Below, one piece after another: positions 18,188 to 26,473 of a stretch of DNA of 64,000 bases. The stretch comes from Streptococcus equi subsp. equi (GTDB lineage Bacteria; Bacillota; Bacilli; Lactobacillales; Streptococcaceae). The translations under genes and the position numbers were made by a program. Position 1 is the stretch's first letter; every line of letters begins with the position of its first letter. Location of the stretch: positions 558,001 through 622,000 of the forward strand of contig LR134389.1 of the NCBI GenBank assembly GCA_900637675.1, in the 5' to 3' direction. The notes under the pieces were generated by a model. That model was given only the letters and a program-made list of their open reading frames with translations. It was not told where the DNA came from and did no database searches.

Positions 18188-18676
18188 ATGGAGTTATTTG
18201 ACAAGGTTGATGATACGTTAAAGGCTTTAGCGATTGACTACCAGCTGGTTGAGCATGAGCCAGCTTTAACCACAGAGCAGGCAGACCAGTTCATAGAGGG
18301 CATTGAAGGGGTTAGAACCAAGACAATGTTTTTAACGACCAGGAAAAAGAACCATTTTTATCTGATCATTATGGATGATACTAAGAGACTGGATATGAAT
18401 CGCTTCAAGGAGCTTGTTGGAGAAAAGCAGATTAAAATGGCATCAGCAGAATGCTTGCTTGCCAAGATGCAGCTGCCACCAGGAGTTGTTTCTCCTTTTG
18501 GTCTTTTAAACAACGAGGATAAGGATATTCAGGTTTACGTTGATAAAGCTATTGCTCACGAAGCTAGAATGAGCTTTCACCCAAATACCAATGACAAAAC
18601 CATCTTTATTCAAACAGATGACCTCTTTAAGTTTCTAGCGGCTATAGGTTACGCGGTCAATATCGTGGATCTATAG
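18188..18676 (+). CDS. YbaK/ProX-type aminoacyl-tRNA deacylase
   Basis: The start is the ATG at 18188, 5 bases after AAGGAGG (162 residues). An ATG 24 bases upstream is in frame but lacks a site. The product is a complete YbaK/aaRS-associated domain of the prolyl-tRNA deacylase type (PrdX/ProX), with VEHEPALTTEQAD, RTKTMFLTTRKKNHFYL and LPPGVVSPFGLLN. The family hydrolyses Ala-tRNA(Pro) or similar mischarged tRNAs in trans. A -10 box TATAAT at 18147-18152 lies just upstream, so it has its own promoter. It neighbours another editing-like gene. Confidence 0.88.
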   Translation: MELFDKVDDTLKALAIDYQLVEHEPALTTEQADQFIEGIEGVRTKTMFLTTRKKNHFYLIIMDDTKRLDMNRFKELVGEKQIKMASAECLLAKMQLPPGVVSPFGLLNNEDKDIQVYVDKAIAHEARMSFHPNTNDKTIFIQTDDLFKFLAAIGYAVNIVDL

Positions 18677-18961
18677 CTAAATTCAAGGTTCTTCTAGCGG
18701 TTCTTGCTCACATCAGTTCACAAAGCTGGTGGCCTAGCCAATCCAGGGCAAACAAAAAGCACAATAGCCTTTCTTGACTACTGAGAATAGCCAGTAGACC
18801 CTTGTGTCATATGCTTATCTGGTATTTGAGCTTAAATCTCAAGGCTTTTAAGTAGAGGATCAAACAAAGAAAACGACCAGCAGACCTTGCGTGATGACTG
18901 ATTATCAAGTCTGGTAGGAGCTAAAATCAGTCATGGTCTTGAGGCCTAAAACGTCCCATTT

Positions 18962-19058
18962 GTCGCTCCTGTTGCTAGGGCATTAGTTGACATGTATACC
19001 CACGACTAACCAAGCCGAGGAGAGCTGTCGCTCCCTTCTCAGGAGCGTGGATTGAAAT
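18962..19058 (+). CRISPR. relic of a type I-C-like CRISPR array (one good repeat, one degenerate)
   Basis: The 32 bases at 19027-19058 start GTCGCTCCCTTCTCAGGAGC and end GTGGATTGAAAT. This is the form of the 32-nt type I-C repeat, with the inner palindrome GCTCC...GGAGC and the ATTGAAAT end. A degenerate copy (about 20 of 32 identical, sharing GTCGCTCC and TTGA.AT) lies at 18962-18993, leaving a 33-base spacer at 18994-19026. The pitch of 65 is the normal one for this type. No cas gene is in the window. The number of repeats is below what array finders accept. Confidence 0.6.
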
Positions 19059-19103
19059 GCAAAAGGGATCTGATAGACATTTCTGCTTTTAAAGCTAGTC
19101 CAT

Positions 19104-19149
19104 CAAAAAAACGCATGACACCACTGTAGTGGGACATCATGCGTTTTTG
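19104..19149. terminator. bidirectional intrinsic terminator at the argR 3' side
   Basis: The stem CGCATGA...TCATGCG contains an inner pair CCACT/AGTGG and is bordered by A7 on the left and T5 on the right. It lies 37 bases beyond the argR stop, so it would terminate argR (minus strand) as well as any transcript from the left. Confidence 0.88.
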
Positions 19150-19185
19150 CTAAGCTAAAGTGATTTGACGCTTCCTTTGAAAGGG

Positions 19186-19659
19186 TTATTTATTGCTGAA
19201 GAAAAAGGGTGGTGTGTAATGGCTCAGGATTTCAAAGCAAGCTTTGGCCTGCTCATTGTCCTCACAGATAATCAGACAGGTATCATCACCACAGATAGTG
19301 GCTACGATTTCTGAGATTTGCATAGCATCAAGGATAGAGCCAAAGGATTGTGCCAGCCCTGGTAAGGTTTTTAAAATAATCTGATGCTGAACAACCCTGA
19401 GCATGACAAGGGCGTCCTCCATATAAAAGCGCAAACGATGCTCCCAACGCGTCTGAGAAATGGCCAGCGCTTCATAATGCGTGTCATTACCAGTTGTAAC
19501 CTTGACAAGGTTAAGCTCTTTCATATCACGTGATAAGGTTGCCTGTGTGATGCTTATCCCATTTTTTCGTAAGCGTTCCTGTAATTCCTGCTGTGTGTGA
19601 ATAGTTGTTTCAGAAATTAGAGATCGAATTAATTGATGACGTGTTTCTTTTTTATTCAT
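19186..19659 (-). CDS. argR: ArgR/AhrC-family arginine-responsive regulator
   Basis: The 157-residue product has the winged helix-turn-helix of ArgR (about 1-65; [20 protein letters not shown]) and the C-terminal arginine-binding and oligomerisation domain (about 80-150; [13 protein letters not shown] and the GDDTCLIIC loop). Length is normal for the family. It is divergent from the Crp/Fnr gene, and together they flank the arc operon as in S. pyogenes. In relatives ArgR-type proteins activate or repress the ADI genes in response to arginine. Streptococci carry several ArgR paralogues, so the exact paralogue name is uncertain. Confidence 0.9.
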   Translation of the reverse strand: MNKKETRHQLIRSLISETTIHTQQELQERLRKNGISITQATLSRDMKELNLVKVTTGNDTHYEALAISQTRWEHRLRFYMEDALVMLRVVQHQIILKTLPGLAQSFGSILDAMQISEIVATICGDDTCLIICEDNEQAKACFEILSHYTPPFFFSNK

Positions 19660-19696
19660 TTCTTATAATATTCCCCTAATGATTAGTAACATTCAG

Positions 19697-19725
19697 AGTA
19701 TAACAAAAAGATGGCAGTGTGTAAA
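19697..19725 (-). promoter_or_regulatory. promoter of argR
   Basis: On the minus strand TTTACA (19725-19720) and TATACT (19702-19697) are separated by 17 bases, upstream of the argR ATG at 19659. An AT-rich stretch resembling half ARG boxes (AATGATTAGTAACATTCA) overlaps it, which suggests autoregulation. Confidence 0.65.
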
Positions 19726-19741
19726 GTTTTAGATGAACCGC

Positions 19742-19770
19742 TTACAAAAATAGCCTTTTTATGTTAAAAT
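19742..19770 (+). promoter_or_regulatory. promoter of the Crp/Fnr-family gene
   Basis: TTACAA at 19742-19747 and TAAAAT at 19765-19770 are 17 bases apart, ahead of the GTG start at 19800 with its AAAAGGAG ribosome-binding site. Confidence 0.65.
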
Positions 19771-19799
19771 AAAACGGGTGCTTAGAAAAGGAGATTTGC

Positions 19800-20480
19800 G
19801 TGATTCGAAGAGAAGATTATCAATACCTTAGAAAACTTGATGATTTCTGTCATTTTTCAATTGAACAATTTGACAAGATTGTCGGCCAAATGGAATTTAG
19901 ACAAGCTAAAAAGGATCATATGTTATTTTTTGAAGGTGATAAGAGGGACAGACTCTTTTTAGTGACCTCAGGTTATTTTAAGATTGAGCAGTCAGATCGG
20001 ACAGGAACCTTTACCTATACTGATTTCATACGACATGGGACAATTTTTCCCTACGGGGGGCTGTTTACAGATGACTACTATCATTTTTCGGTGGTTGCGA
20101 TGACAGATGTCACCTACTTTTATTTCCCGACTGATTTGTTTGAGGACTATTCCTTGCACAATCAGCAGCAGATGAAGCATCTCTACAGTAAAATGTCGTC
20201 CTTGCTGGAGCTTCATGAGCTCAAGGTGCGCAATCTCATCACCTCCAGTGCAAGCTCACGTGTGATTCAATCCTTGGCTATTTTACTGGTTGAAATGGGA
20301 AAGGATAGCGATACTCTGCCTTTTCAGCTGACGACTACTGACATTGCACAAATGAGTGGAACAACCAGAGAAACCGTTAGTCATGTCTTTAGAGATTTGA
20401 AAAAGGAAGGCTTGATTGCAGTCAAGGGGAAATACCTCACCTACCTAGATAAAAACTATTTTCTGCAGTACACAACCTAA
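19800..20480 (+). CDS. Crp/Fnr-family transcriptional regulator of the arc locus (ArcR-like)
   Basis: A 226-residue regulator starting at GTG. It has an N-terminal cyclic-nucleotide-binding-type beta-barrel (about 20-135, FFEGDKRDRLFLVTSGYFKI) without the Cys cluster of oxygen-sensing FNR. The C-terminal winged HTH (about 150-220) has GTTRETVSHVFRDLKKEGLI as recognition helix. Such a gene sits between argR and arcA in S. pyogenes, S. suis (there called flpS) and relatives, and activates the ADI operon. It is followed by its own terminator, so arcA has a separate promoter. Confidence 0.88.
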   Translation: MIRREDYQYLRKLDDFCHFSIEQFDKIVGQMEFRQAKKDHMLFFEGDKRDRLFLVTSGYFKIEQSDRTGTFTYTDFIRHGTIFPYGGLFTDDYYHFSVVAMTDVTYFYFPTDLFEDYSLHNQQQMKHLYSKMSSLLELHELKVRNLITSSASSRVIQSLAILLVEMGKDSDTLPFQLTTTDIAQMSGTTRETVSHVFRDLKKEGLIAVKGKYLTYLDKNYFLQYTT

Positions 20481-20484
20481 GATC

Positions 20485-20526
20485 AAGTCAAAAGGCTTCG
20501 CTTAAAAAGTTTTTTGACTTTTTTCA
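20485..20526 (+). terminator. intrinsic terminator between the Crp/Fnr gene and arcA
   Basis: AAGTCAAAA (20485-20493) pairs with TTTTGACTT (20512-20520), followed by TTTTTT. It starts five bases after the stop codon. Confidence 0.85.
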
Positions 20527-20569
20527 ATTTATAAATATAAGATTTTTCGTTAAAATGTAAAAAACAAAC

Positions 20570-20585
20570 AAGAAAACGTATACAA
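20570..20585 (+). promoter_or_regulatory. cre-like CcpA site 1 upstream of arcA
   Basis: AAGAAAACGTATACAA matches the catabolite-responsive element consensus WTGNAANCGNWNNCWW at all but one defined position. Glucose repression of the arc operon through CcpA is known in S. pyogenes and S. suis. Confidence 0.6.
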
Positions 20586-20616
20586 AAACATAAACATTCA
20601 TTTTCAGGCGAAAAAG

Positions 20617-20631
20617 TGTAATCGTTTACAC
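20617..20631 (-). promoter_or_regulatory. cre-like CcpA site 2 upstream of arcA
   Basis: On the minus strand GTGTAAACGATTACA matches the cre consensus except for the first weak position. It lies about 118 bases before the arcA start and 47 bases after site 1. Confidence 0.65.
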
Positions 20632-20748
20632 AGATTGGCTGTGAGAAATACCCTATTTTTGAATGCTGCTTGGAGTAAACTAGGGGTGTAAGCAAAAGCT
20701 AAGAGTCTTAGCAGTGAATTCACAAAACATTAGAAAGAGGTAATTCTT

Positions 20749-21984
20749 ATGACTGCTCAAACACCGATTCATGTTTACTCTGAAATTGGCAAGCTGAAAA
20801 AGGTTTTGCTCCATAGGCCTGGCAAGGAAATTGAAAACCTGATGCCAGACTACTTGGAACGTCTATTATTTGACGATATTCCATTTTTGGAGGACGCTCA
20901 AAAAGAGCATGATGCTTTTGCACAAGCATTACGAGATGAAGGCGTAGAGGTGCTATACCTTGAAACACTAGCTGCTGAATCACTTGTAACACCAGAAATT
21001 CGTGAAGCCTTCATTGATGAATACCTAAGCGAAGCTAATATTCGTGGAAGGGCAACTAAAAAAGCTATTCGTGAGCTACTGATGTCTATTGAAGACAATC
21101 AGGAATTGATTGAAAAAACAATGGCAGGTGTGCAAAAATCAGAATTGCCTGAGATTCCAGCAGCAGAAAAAGGCTTGACTGACTTGGTTGAATCAAGCTA
21201 TCCTTTTGCGATTGACCCAATGCCAAACCTTTATTTCACACGTGATCCGTTTGCAACTATTGGTACAGGTGTTTCGCTTAACCACATGTTCTCAGAAACA
21301 CGCAATCGTGAAACAATCTATGGTAAGTACATTTTCACACATCACCCAATCTACGGTGGCGGCAAGGTACCTATGGTTTATGACCGTAACGAAACCACTC
21401 GTATCGAGGGTGGAGATGAGCTGGTTCTTTCAAAAGATGTGCTTGCAGTAGGTATCTCACAGCGGACAGACGCAGCATCAATTGAAAAGCTCTTGGTTAA
21501 CATCTTTAAACAAAATCTTGGCTTCAAGAAGGTTTTGGCCTTTGAATTTGCTAACAATCGTAAATTCATGCACCTAGATACCGTCTTTACAATGGTGGAT
21601 TATGATAAGTTCACGATTCACCCAGAAATCGAAGGAGATCTTCGCGTTTACTCAGTGACCTATGAAAATGAAGAGCTTCGTATTGTAGAAGAAACTGGTG
21701 ATTTGGCTGAGCTTTTAGCTGCTAATCTGGGAGTTGAGCGTGTTGAGCTTATTCGCTGTGGTGGTGATAACCTTGTGGCAGCTGGTCGTGAGCAATGGAA
21801 CGACGGCTCAAACACGCTAACAATCGCACCAGGTGTCGTGGTTGTTTATAACCGTAACACTATTACGAATGCCATTCTTGAATCAAAGGGCTTGAAGCTC
21901 ATTAAGATTCATGGAAGTGAATTGGTTCGCGGTCGTGGTGGACCTCGTTGCATGTCAATGCCGTTTGAACGTGAAGACATCTAG
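20749..21984 (+). CDS. arcA: arginine deiminase
   Basis: Arginine deiminase converts arginine to citrulline and ammonia, the first step of the ADI pathway (cytosolic; also found on the cell surface and called SAGP in S. pyogenes). The 411 residues are full length. Motifs are [10 protein letters not shown], the EGGDELVLS and [19 protein letters not shown] segments, and the nucleophile Cys in [14 protein letters not shown] near the C-terminus. An AGAGG ribosome-binding site precedes the ATG. It heads an operon of arcA, a GNAT gene, arcB, arcD, a peptidase gene and arcC, preceded by two cre sites. Confidence 0.97.
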   Translation: MTAQTPIHVYSEIGKLKKVLLHRPGKEIENLMPDYLERLLFDDIPFLEDAQKEHDAFAQALRDEGVEVLYLETLAAESLVTPEIREAFIDEYLSEANIRGRATKKAIRELLMSIEDNQELIEKTMAGVQKSELPEIPAAEKGLTDLVESSYPFAIDPMPNLYFTRDPFATIGTGVSLNHMFSETRNRETIYGKYIFTHHPIYGGGKVPMVYDRNETTRIEGGDELVLSKDVLAVGISQRTDAASIEKLLVNIFKQNLGFKKVLAFEFANNRKFMHLDTVFTMVDYDKFTIHPEIEGDLRVYSVTYENEELRIVEETGDLAELLAANLGVERVELIRCGGDNLVAAGREQWNDGSNTLTIAPGVVVVYNRNTITNAILESKGLKLIKIHGSELVRGRGGPRCMSMPFEREDI

Positions 21985-21993
21985 GAGAGGCAA

Positions 21994-22425
21994 ATGACAA
22001 GGGTTATTGTTGGAAATCAGCCTTTTCAACGGGCAGCTAGCTTATATATTCGCTATCAGGTTTTTGTCTTAGAACGGCAGATTGATCGGCAAGATGAATT
22101 TGATTGCTTCGACGATAACGATCGCGTGTATGCAGTCTTGTATGATGGTGATCAGCCTGTATCCACAGCTCGCTTTTTACCCACAGCTAAAGATCAGGCT
22201 CGTCTAACAAGAGTTGCTACGCTGCGTCAGTATCGTGGTAGGGGCTATGGTGCGCAGGTGATAGAAGCGCTTGAGCAGTATGCCAGAGAGCAAGCTTACG
22301 AGCGATTGGTTATTCATAGCGAGATTAGCGCACAGTCATTTTATGAAGGTCTTGGCTATCAAGCCTTTGGCGAGCCTTATGATGAAGACGGTGAGCCTTG
22401 TCAATCAGTAGAAAAATATTTATAA
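21994..22425 (+). CDS. GNAT-family N-acetyltransferase in the arc operon
   Basis: The 143-residue product is a single GNAT domain, with LTRVATLRQYRGRGYGAQVIEAL containing the acetyl-CoA loop RGRGYG, and a C-terminal FYEGLGYQAFG that is typical of the fold (ElaA-like). It starts 10 bases after arcA and ends 15 bases before arcB, both with good ribosome-binding sites, so it is a true operon member. The same gene is found here in S. pyogenes. Its substrate is unknown; an amine linked to arginine metabolism is only a guess. Confidence 0.88.
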   Translation: MTRVIVGNQPFQRAASLYIRYQVFVLERQIDRQDEFDCFDDNDRVYAVLYDGDQPVSTARFLPTAKDQARLTRVATLRQYRGRGYGAQVIEALEQYAREQAYERLVIHSEISAQSFYEGLGYQAFGEPYDEDGEPCQSVEKYL

Positions 22426-22439
22426 AAAGGAGAATTTAA

Positions 22440-23453
22440 ATGACACAAGTATTTCAAGGACGTAGCTTCTTAGCAGAAAAAGACTTTACACGTGAGGAAT
22501 TTGAATACCTCATTGATTTTGCAGCACACTTGAAAGACCTTAAAAAGCGTGGTATTCCACATCACTATTTAGAAGGTAAAAATATTGCCCTCTTGTTTGA
22601 AAAAACATCAACGCGCACACGTGCTGCCTTTACAACTGCGGCGATTGATTTAGGAGCTCATCCTGAATACCTTGGCGCTAACGATATTCAGCTTGGTAAA
22701 AAGGAATCAACAGAGGACACAGCTAAGGTATTGGGTCGTATGTTTGATGGGATTGAATTCCGTGGCTTTAGCCAACGTATGGTTGAAGAATTGGCAGAAT
22801 TCTCAGGTGTTCCAGTGTGGAATGGCTTGACTGATGAATGGCACCCAACCCAAATGCTTGCGGACTACCTTACTGTCAAGGAAAACTTTGGTAAGCTTGA
22901 AGGCTTGACCTTGGTTTACTGTGGTGATGGACGCAACAACGTTGCTAATTCACTGTTAGTAGCAGGTACCTTACTAGGTGTGAATGTTCATATCTTCTCA
23001 CCAAAAGAGCTCTTCCCAGCAGAAGACATCGTGAAGCTGGCTGAGGGCTATGCTAAAGCATCAGGTGCGCATGTGTTAGTTACTGACAATGCTGATGAGG
23101 CTGTAAAGGGCGCAGATGTGCTTTACACTGATGTGTGGGTGTCAATGGGTGAAGAAGACAAGTTTGAAGAGCGTGTGAAGCTCTTGAAGCCATATCAAGT
23201 GAACATGGAGCTTGTTAAAAAAGCCGCCAACGACAACCTTATCTTCTTACATTGCTTGCCAGCCTTCCATGACACAAATACTGTTTACGGAAAAGACGTT
23301 GCTGAGAAATTTGGTGTAGAAGAAATGGAAGTAACAGATGAGGTCTTCCGCAGCAAATACGCTCGTCACTTTGACCAAGCAGAAAACCGTATGCACACTA
23401 TTAAAGCGGTTATGGCCGCAACTCTTGGTAATCTTTTCATTCCAAAAGTGTAA
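22440..23453 (+). CDS. arcB: ornithine carbamoyltransferase, catabolic
   Basis: In the ADI pathway this enzyme splits citrulline by phosphorolysis into ornithine and carbamoyl phosphate. The 337-residue chain has the carbamoyl-phosphate motif [11 protein letters not shown], the [11 protein letters not shown] segment and the ornithine-binding HCLPAFHD with its Cys. Length and motifs are those of catabolic ArcB rather than biosynthetic ArgF. The neighbourhood (arcA upstream, antiporter and carbamate kinase downstream) supports this direction. AAAAGGAG precedes the ATG. Confidence 0.97.
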   Translation: MTQVFQGRSFLAEKDFTREEFEYLIDFAAHLKDLKKRGIPHHYLEGKNIALLFEKTSTRTRAAFTTAAIDLGAHPEYLGANDIQLGKKESTEDTAKVLGRMFDGIEFRGFSQRMVEELAEFSGVPVWNGLTDEWHPTQMLADYLTVKENFGKLEGLTLVYCGDGRNNVANSLLVAGTLLGVNVHIFSPKELFPAEDIVKLAEGYAKASGAHVLVTDNADEAVKGADVLYTDVWVSMGEEDKFEERVKLLKPYQVNMELVKKAANDNLIFLHCLPAFHDTNTVYGKDVAEKFGVEEMEVTDEVFRSKYARHFDQAENRMHTIKAVMAATLGNLFIPKV

Positions 23454-23540
23454 GCTGTGATTGGTACCTTTTAATTTATTTTAGCTCATTTCATTAATTT
23501 AACATTTAACTACTAAAAAACGTACTTTAACTACATGACG

Positions 23541-23583
23541 AGTCGTTCTGGTTCTCGTGTCCTTGACCGGAACTGGGACGGCT
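23541..23583 (+). promoter_or_regulatory. long RNA hairpin between arcB and arcD
   Basis: AGTCGTTCTGGTTC (23541-23554) pairs over all 14 positions with GAACTGGGACGGCT (23570-23583), with four G-U pairs and a 15-base loop; TTATTTTTAT follows. It can be a partial terminator or a processing and stability element that sets arcAB above arcD-T-C expression. Confidence 0.65.
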
Positions 23584-23614
23584 TATTTTTATGAAAAGGT
23601 AAGAGGTAATCACT

Positions 23615-25108
23615 ATGACAGAAGAAAAAAAACGAGGTTTTAAAATTCCTTCTTCTTACACTGTTTTGTTTATCATCATTGCTATTATGGCAGTATTAAC
23701 CTGGTTTATTCCAGCTGGTGCTTATGAGACTGCTAAGGATGGCGGTGTGATTTCAGGGACCTACCAAACGGTTAAGTCAAACCCTCAGGGCTTTTTTGAC
23801 ATTTTAATGGCACCTGTTCGAGGCATGCTAGGTGTCAAAGGGACTGAAGGGGCAATTCAGGTTTCTTTCTTTATTTTGATGGTTGGTGGCTTTTTAAGGG
23901 TTGTCAACAAGACAGGTGCGCTTGATACAGGGATTGCTTCTGTTGTGCGTAAAAATAAGGGTAGAGAAAAGCTGCTTATTGCGATTTTGATTCCTTTGTT
24001 TGCACTTGGTGGCACAACCTACGGAATGGGAGAAGAAACAATGGCGTTTTACCCTCTTCTTATTCCGGTAATGATTGCGGTTGGCTTTGATAGCATTGTT
24101 GCAGTAGCTATTATCCTGATTGGTTCACAGATTGGCTGTTTGGCCTCAACCATCAATCCCTTTGCTACTGGAGTGGCAGCAGATGCAGCCGGTGTTAGTA
24201 TCGCAGATGGTATGATTTGGCGGATTATCCAATGGGTTGTCCTTGTTGGTATGTCTATCTGGTTTGTTTACAGTTACGCTAGCAAGATTGAAAAAGACCC
24301 AAGCAAGTCCTTGGTTGCTGACAAAGCTGAAGAACATAAGGAATTCTTCCAGCTGCAAAATTCCGGTGAGGATTTGACTAGTCGTCAACGAAAGGTTTTA
24401 GCCATTTTTACCTTGACATTTGTCATCATGATTCTTAGCTTGATTCCTTGGGAAGATTTTGACATTCAATTATTTACAAATATCAACACTTGGCTAACAA
24501 CAACACCTGTTTTAGGTGGTATTATTGGTAAAACAATGGGAGCCTTTGGTACTTGGTATTTCCCAGAAATTACCATGCTCTTTATCATGATGGGTGTTTT
24601 AGTGGCTGTTGTTTATCGCATGAGTGAAGATGACTTCTTCTCAGCCTTTCTAAGTGGTGCAGGTGAGTTCCTCGGTGTTGCGATTATTTGTGCGGTAGCG
24701 CGTGGTATCCAAGTGATCATGAATGGTGGTATGATTACAGCAACCATTCTTCATTGGGGTGAAACAGGTCTTGCAGGCTTGTCATCACAGGTCTTTGTTG
24801 TCTTGGCCTATATTTTCTATTTGCCAATGTCCTTCTTGATTCCATCAACATCAGGACTTGCCGGTGCAACAATGGGAATCATGGCTCCGCTTGGACAATT
24901 CTCAAATGTTCCTGCTCATTTGGTTATCACAGCCTTCCAATCAGCATCAGGTATCTTAAACATGATTTCACCAACCTCTGCTATTGTTATGGGAGCGCTC
25001 GCACTTGGACGTATTGATCTAGGTACTTGGTGGAAATTTATCGGCAAGTTTATCGTTATGGTAATGCTTGTTAGTGTTTTGTTGTTAGTAGTAGCGACAT
25101 TCTTTTAA
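23615..25108 (+). CDS. arcD: YfcC-family membrane transporter, probable arginine/ornithine antiporter
   Basis: The 497-residue protein has about 12 membrane segments and belongs to the YfcC/C4-dicarboxylate-anaerobic-carrier-like family rather than the APC family of Pseudomonas ArcD. Features are IPSSYTVLFIIIAIMAVLTW at the N-terminus, the conserved FALGGTTYGMGEETMAF loop and NMISPTSAIVMGALALG near the end. In streptococcal arc operons this position encodes the importer that exchanges arginine for ornithine. It is separated from arcB by 161 bases holding a long hairpin. AAGAGGTAA serves as ribosome-binding site. Confidence 0.88.
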   Translation: MTEEKKRGFKIPSSYTVLFIIIAIMAVLTWFIPAGAYETAKDGGVISGTYQTVKSNPQGFFDILMAPVRGMLGVKGTEGAIQVSFFILMVGGFLRVVNKTGALDTGIASVVRKNKGREKLLIAILIPLFALGGTTYGMGEETMAFYPLLIPVMIAVGFDSIVAVAIILIGSQIGCLASTINPFATGVAADAAGVSIADGMIWRIIQWVVLVGMSIWFVYSYASKIEKDPSKSLVADKAEEHKEFFQLQNSGEDLTSRQRKVLAIFTLTFVIMILSLIPWEDFDIQLFTNINTWLTTTPVLGGIIGKTMGAFGTWYFPEITMLFIMMGVLVAVVYRMSEDDFFSAFLSGAGEFLGVAIICAVARGIQVIMNGGMITATILHWGETGLAGLSSQVFVVLAYIFYLPMSFLIPSTSGLAGATMGIMAPLGQFSNVPAHLVITAFQSASGILNMISPTSAIVMGALALGRIDLGTWWKFIGKFIVMVMLVSVLLLVVATFF

Positions 25109-25124
25109 GAGATAGGAGGCTCCT

Positions 25125-26456
25125 ATGGAAACCTATATCCAACCAAGACACCAAGAGGCTTGTGTAGCCGCGATTAAAAAAATAGTATCTTACCCTTCTG
25201 TGCTAAATGAGGGGGAAAATGACACACCCTTTGGCCAAGCCATTCAAGATGTTCTTGAAGCAACCTTAGCCCTGTGCCAAGATCTTGGTTTTAATACCTA
25301 TATTGATCCTAAAGGCTATTATGGCTATGCTGAATTGGGCGATCAAACAGAGGTGCTTGCTATCCTTTGTCACTTAGATGTGGTGCCTGCTGGTGATTTG
25401 AAGCTGTGGCATAAAGATCCCTTTACTTGTATTGAAAAAGATGGCTGCTTGTATGGACGTGGCACTCAAGATGACAAGGGGCCATCGATGATGGCACTCT
25501 TTGCCACTAAAGCACTTATGGACGCTGGTGTGGTCTTTAACAAACGCATTCGCTTTATCTTTGGAACAGACGAAGAAACCCTCTGGCGCTGTATGAACCG
25601 TTATAATGAAGTAGAGGAGGAGGCAACCTTTGGTTTTGCCCCAGACTCAAGCTTCCCATTGACCTATGCTGAAAAGGGGCTTTTACAAGCTAAGCTAGTT
25701 GGTAAGGGATCGCCTAAACTCAATCTTGAGGTGGGTCAGGCCTATAATGTCGTTCCAGCTAGAGCCTCTTATCAGGGAGACAAGTTGGAGGCATTAAAGG
25801 AAGAGCTTGACAGGCTTGGCTTTGAATATGTTGTCAAAGATGACGAGCTAACCGTCTATGGACTTGCTCAGCATGCCAAGGACGCTCCAGATGGGATTAA
25901 TGCCCTTATCAGGCTTGCAAAGGCTCTTGTAGTGCTTGAGCCAGAGCCAGTCCTTGACTTTCTTGCTCATGTGGTTGATGAAGACGGCAGAGCAGTCAAT
26001 ATTTTTGGTCCAGTTCAGGACGAGCCATCAGGAGGGCTTAGCTTCAACGTAGCTGGTCTTACCTTAACAAAAGAGATGACAGAGATTCGTTTGGACATTC
26101 GGATTCCGGTCTTAGCAGATAAAGATACCTTAGTAGACCAGTTAAGCCAAAAAGCGCAGGACTACGGTCTAGCTTACGAGGAATTTGATTATTTGGCACC
26201 CTTATATGTGCCCTTGGACAGCGAGCTAGTAACTACCCTGTTAGAGGTATATCGTAAAAAAACAGGGGACCAATCGCCAGCCCAATCATCAGGTGGAGCA
26301 ACCTTTGCTCGTACAATGGCTAATTGTGTGGCCTTTGGAGCATTATTTCCTGATGCTGTTCAAACAGAACACCAAGAAAATGAACATATCGTCTTAGCAG
26401 ATGCCTATCGTGCAATGGATATTTACGCGGAAGCCATCTACCGACTAACACGATAA
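25125..26456 (+). CDS. M20-family metallopeptidase (Sapep-type dipeptidase) of the arc operon
   Basis: A 443-residue cytosolic M20 peptidase. Metal ligands are seen in LCHLDVVPAGD, in GRGTQDDKGPSM (the bridging Asp), in FIFGTDEETLWR (catalytic and metal Glu) and in QTEHQENEHIV near the C-terminus. Streptococcal arc operons carry this gene under names such as arcT or Xaa-His dipeptidase. It would release arginine or other amino acids from imported peptides; that role is inference. It starts 16 bases after arcD behind an AGGAGG site. Confidence 0.88.
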   Translation: METYIQPRHQEACVAAIKKIVSYPSVLNEGENDTPFGQAIQDVLEATLALCQDLGFNTYIDPKGYYGYAELGDQTEVLAILCHLDVVPAGDLKLWHKDPFTCIEKDGCLYGRGTQDDKGPSMMALFATKALMDAGVVFNKRIRFIFGTDEETLWRCMNRYNEVEEEATFGFAPDSSFPLTYAEKGLLQAKLVGKGSPKLNLEVGQAYNVVPARASYQGDKLEALKEELDRLGFEYVVKDDELTVYGLAQHAKDAPDGINALIRLAKALVVLEPEPVLDFLAHVVDEDGRAVNIFGPVQDEPSGGLSFNVAGLTLTKEMTEIRLDIRIPVLADKDTLVDQLSQKAQDYGLAYEEFDYLAPLYVPLDSELVTTLLEVYRKKTGDQSPAQSSGGATFARTMANCVAFGALFPDAVQTEHQENEHIVLADAYRAMDIYAEAIYRLTR

Positions 26457-26473
26457 GATGAGGAGTATCATAT

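Larger units (their letters stand above)
18677..19185. other. intergenic region without genes, containing decayed repeats and a CRISPR relic
   Basis: No plausible gene is seen in these 509 bases. Two diverged copies of a segment of about 85 bases start at 18791 and 18877: CCAGTAGACCCTTG and CCAGCAGACCTTG, each followed at similar distances by TTATC, TGGTA, GAGCT and AAATC. The CRISPR remnant and a bidirectional terminator, listed separately, fill the right part. Confidence 0.6.

Noticed and set aside
18791..18900. Additional CRISPR repeats upstream of 18962
   Set aside because: At the expected pitch (about 18896) there is no convincing match to the 32-base repeat; the similarity there belongs to the other diverged duplicate.
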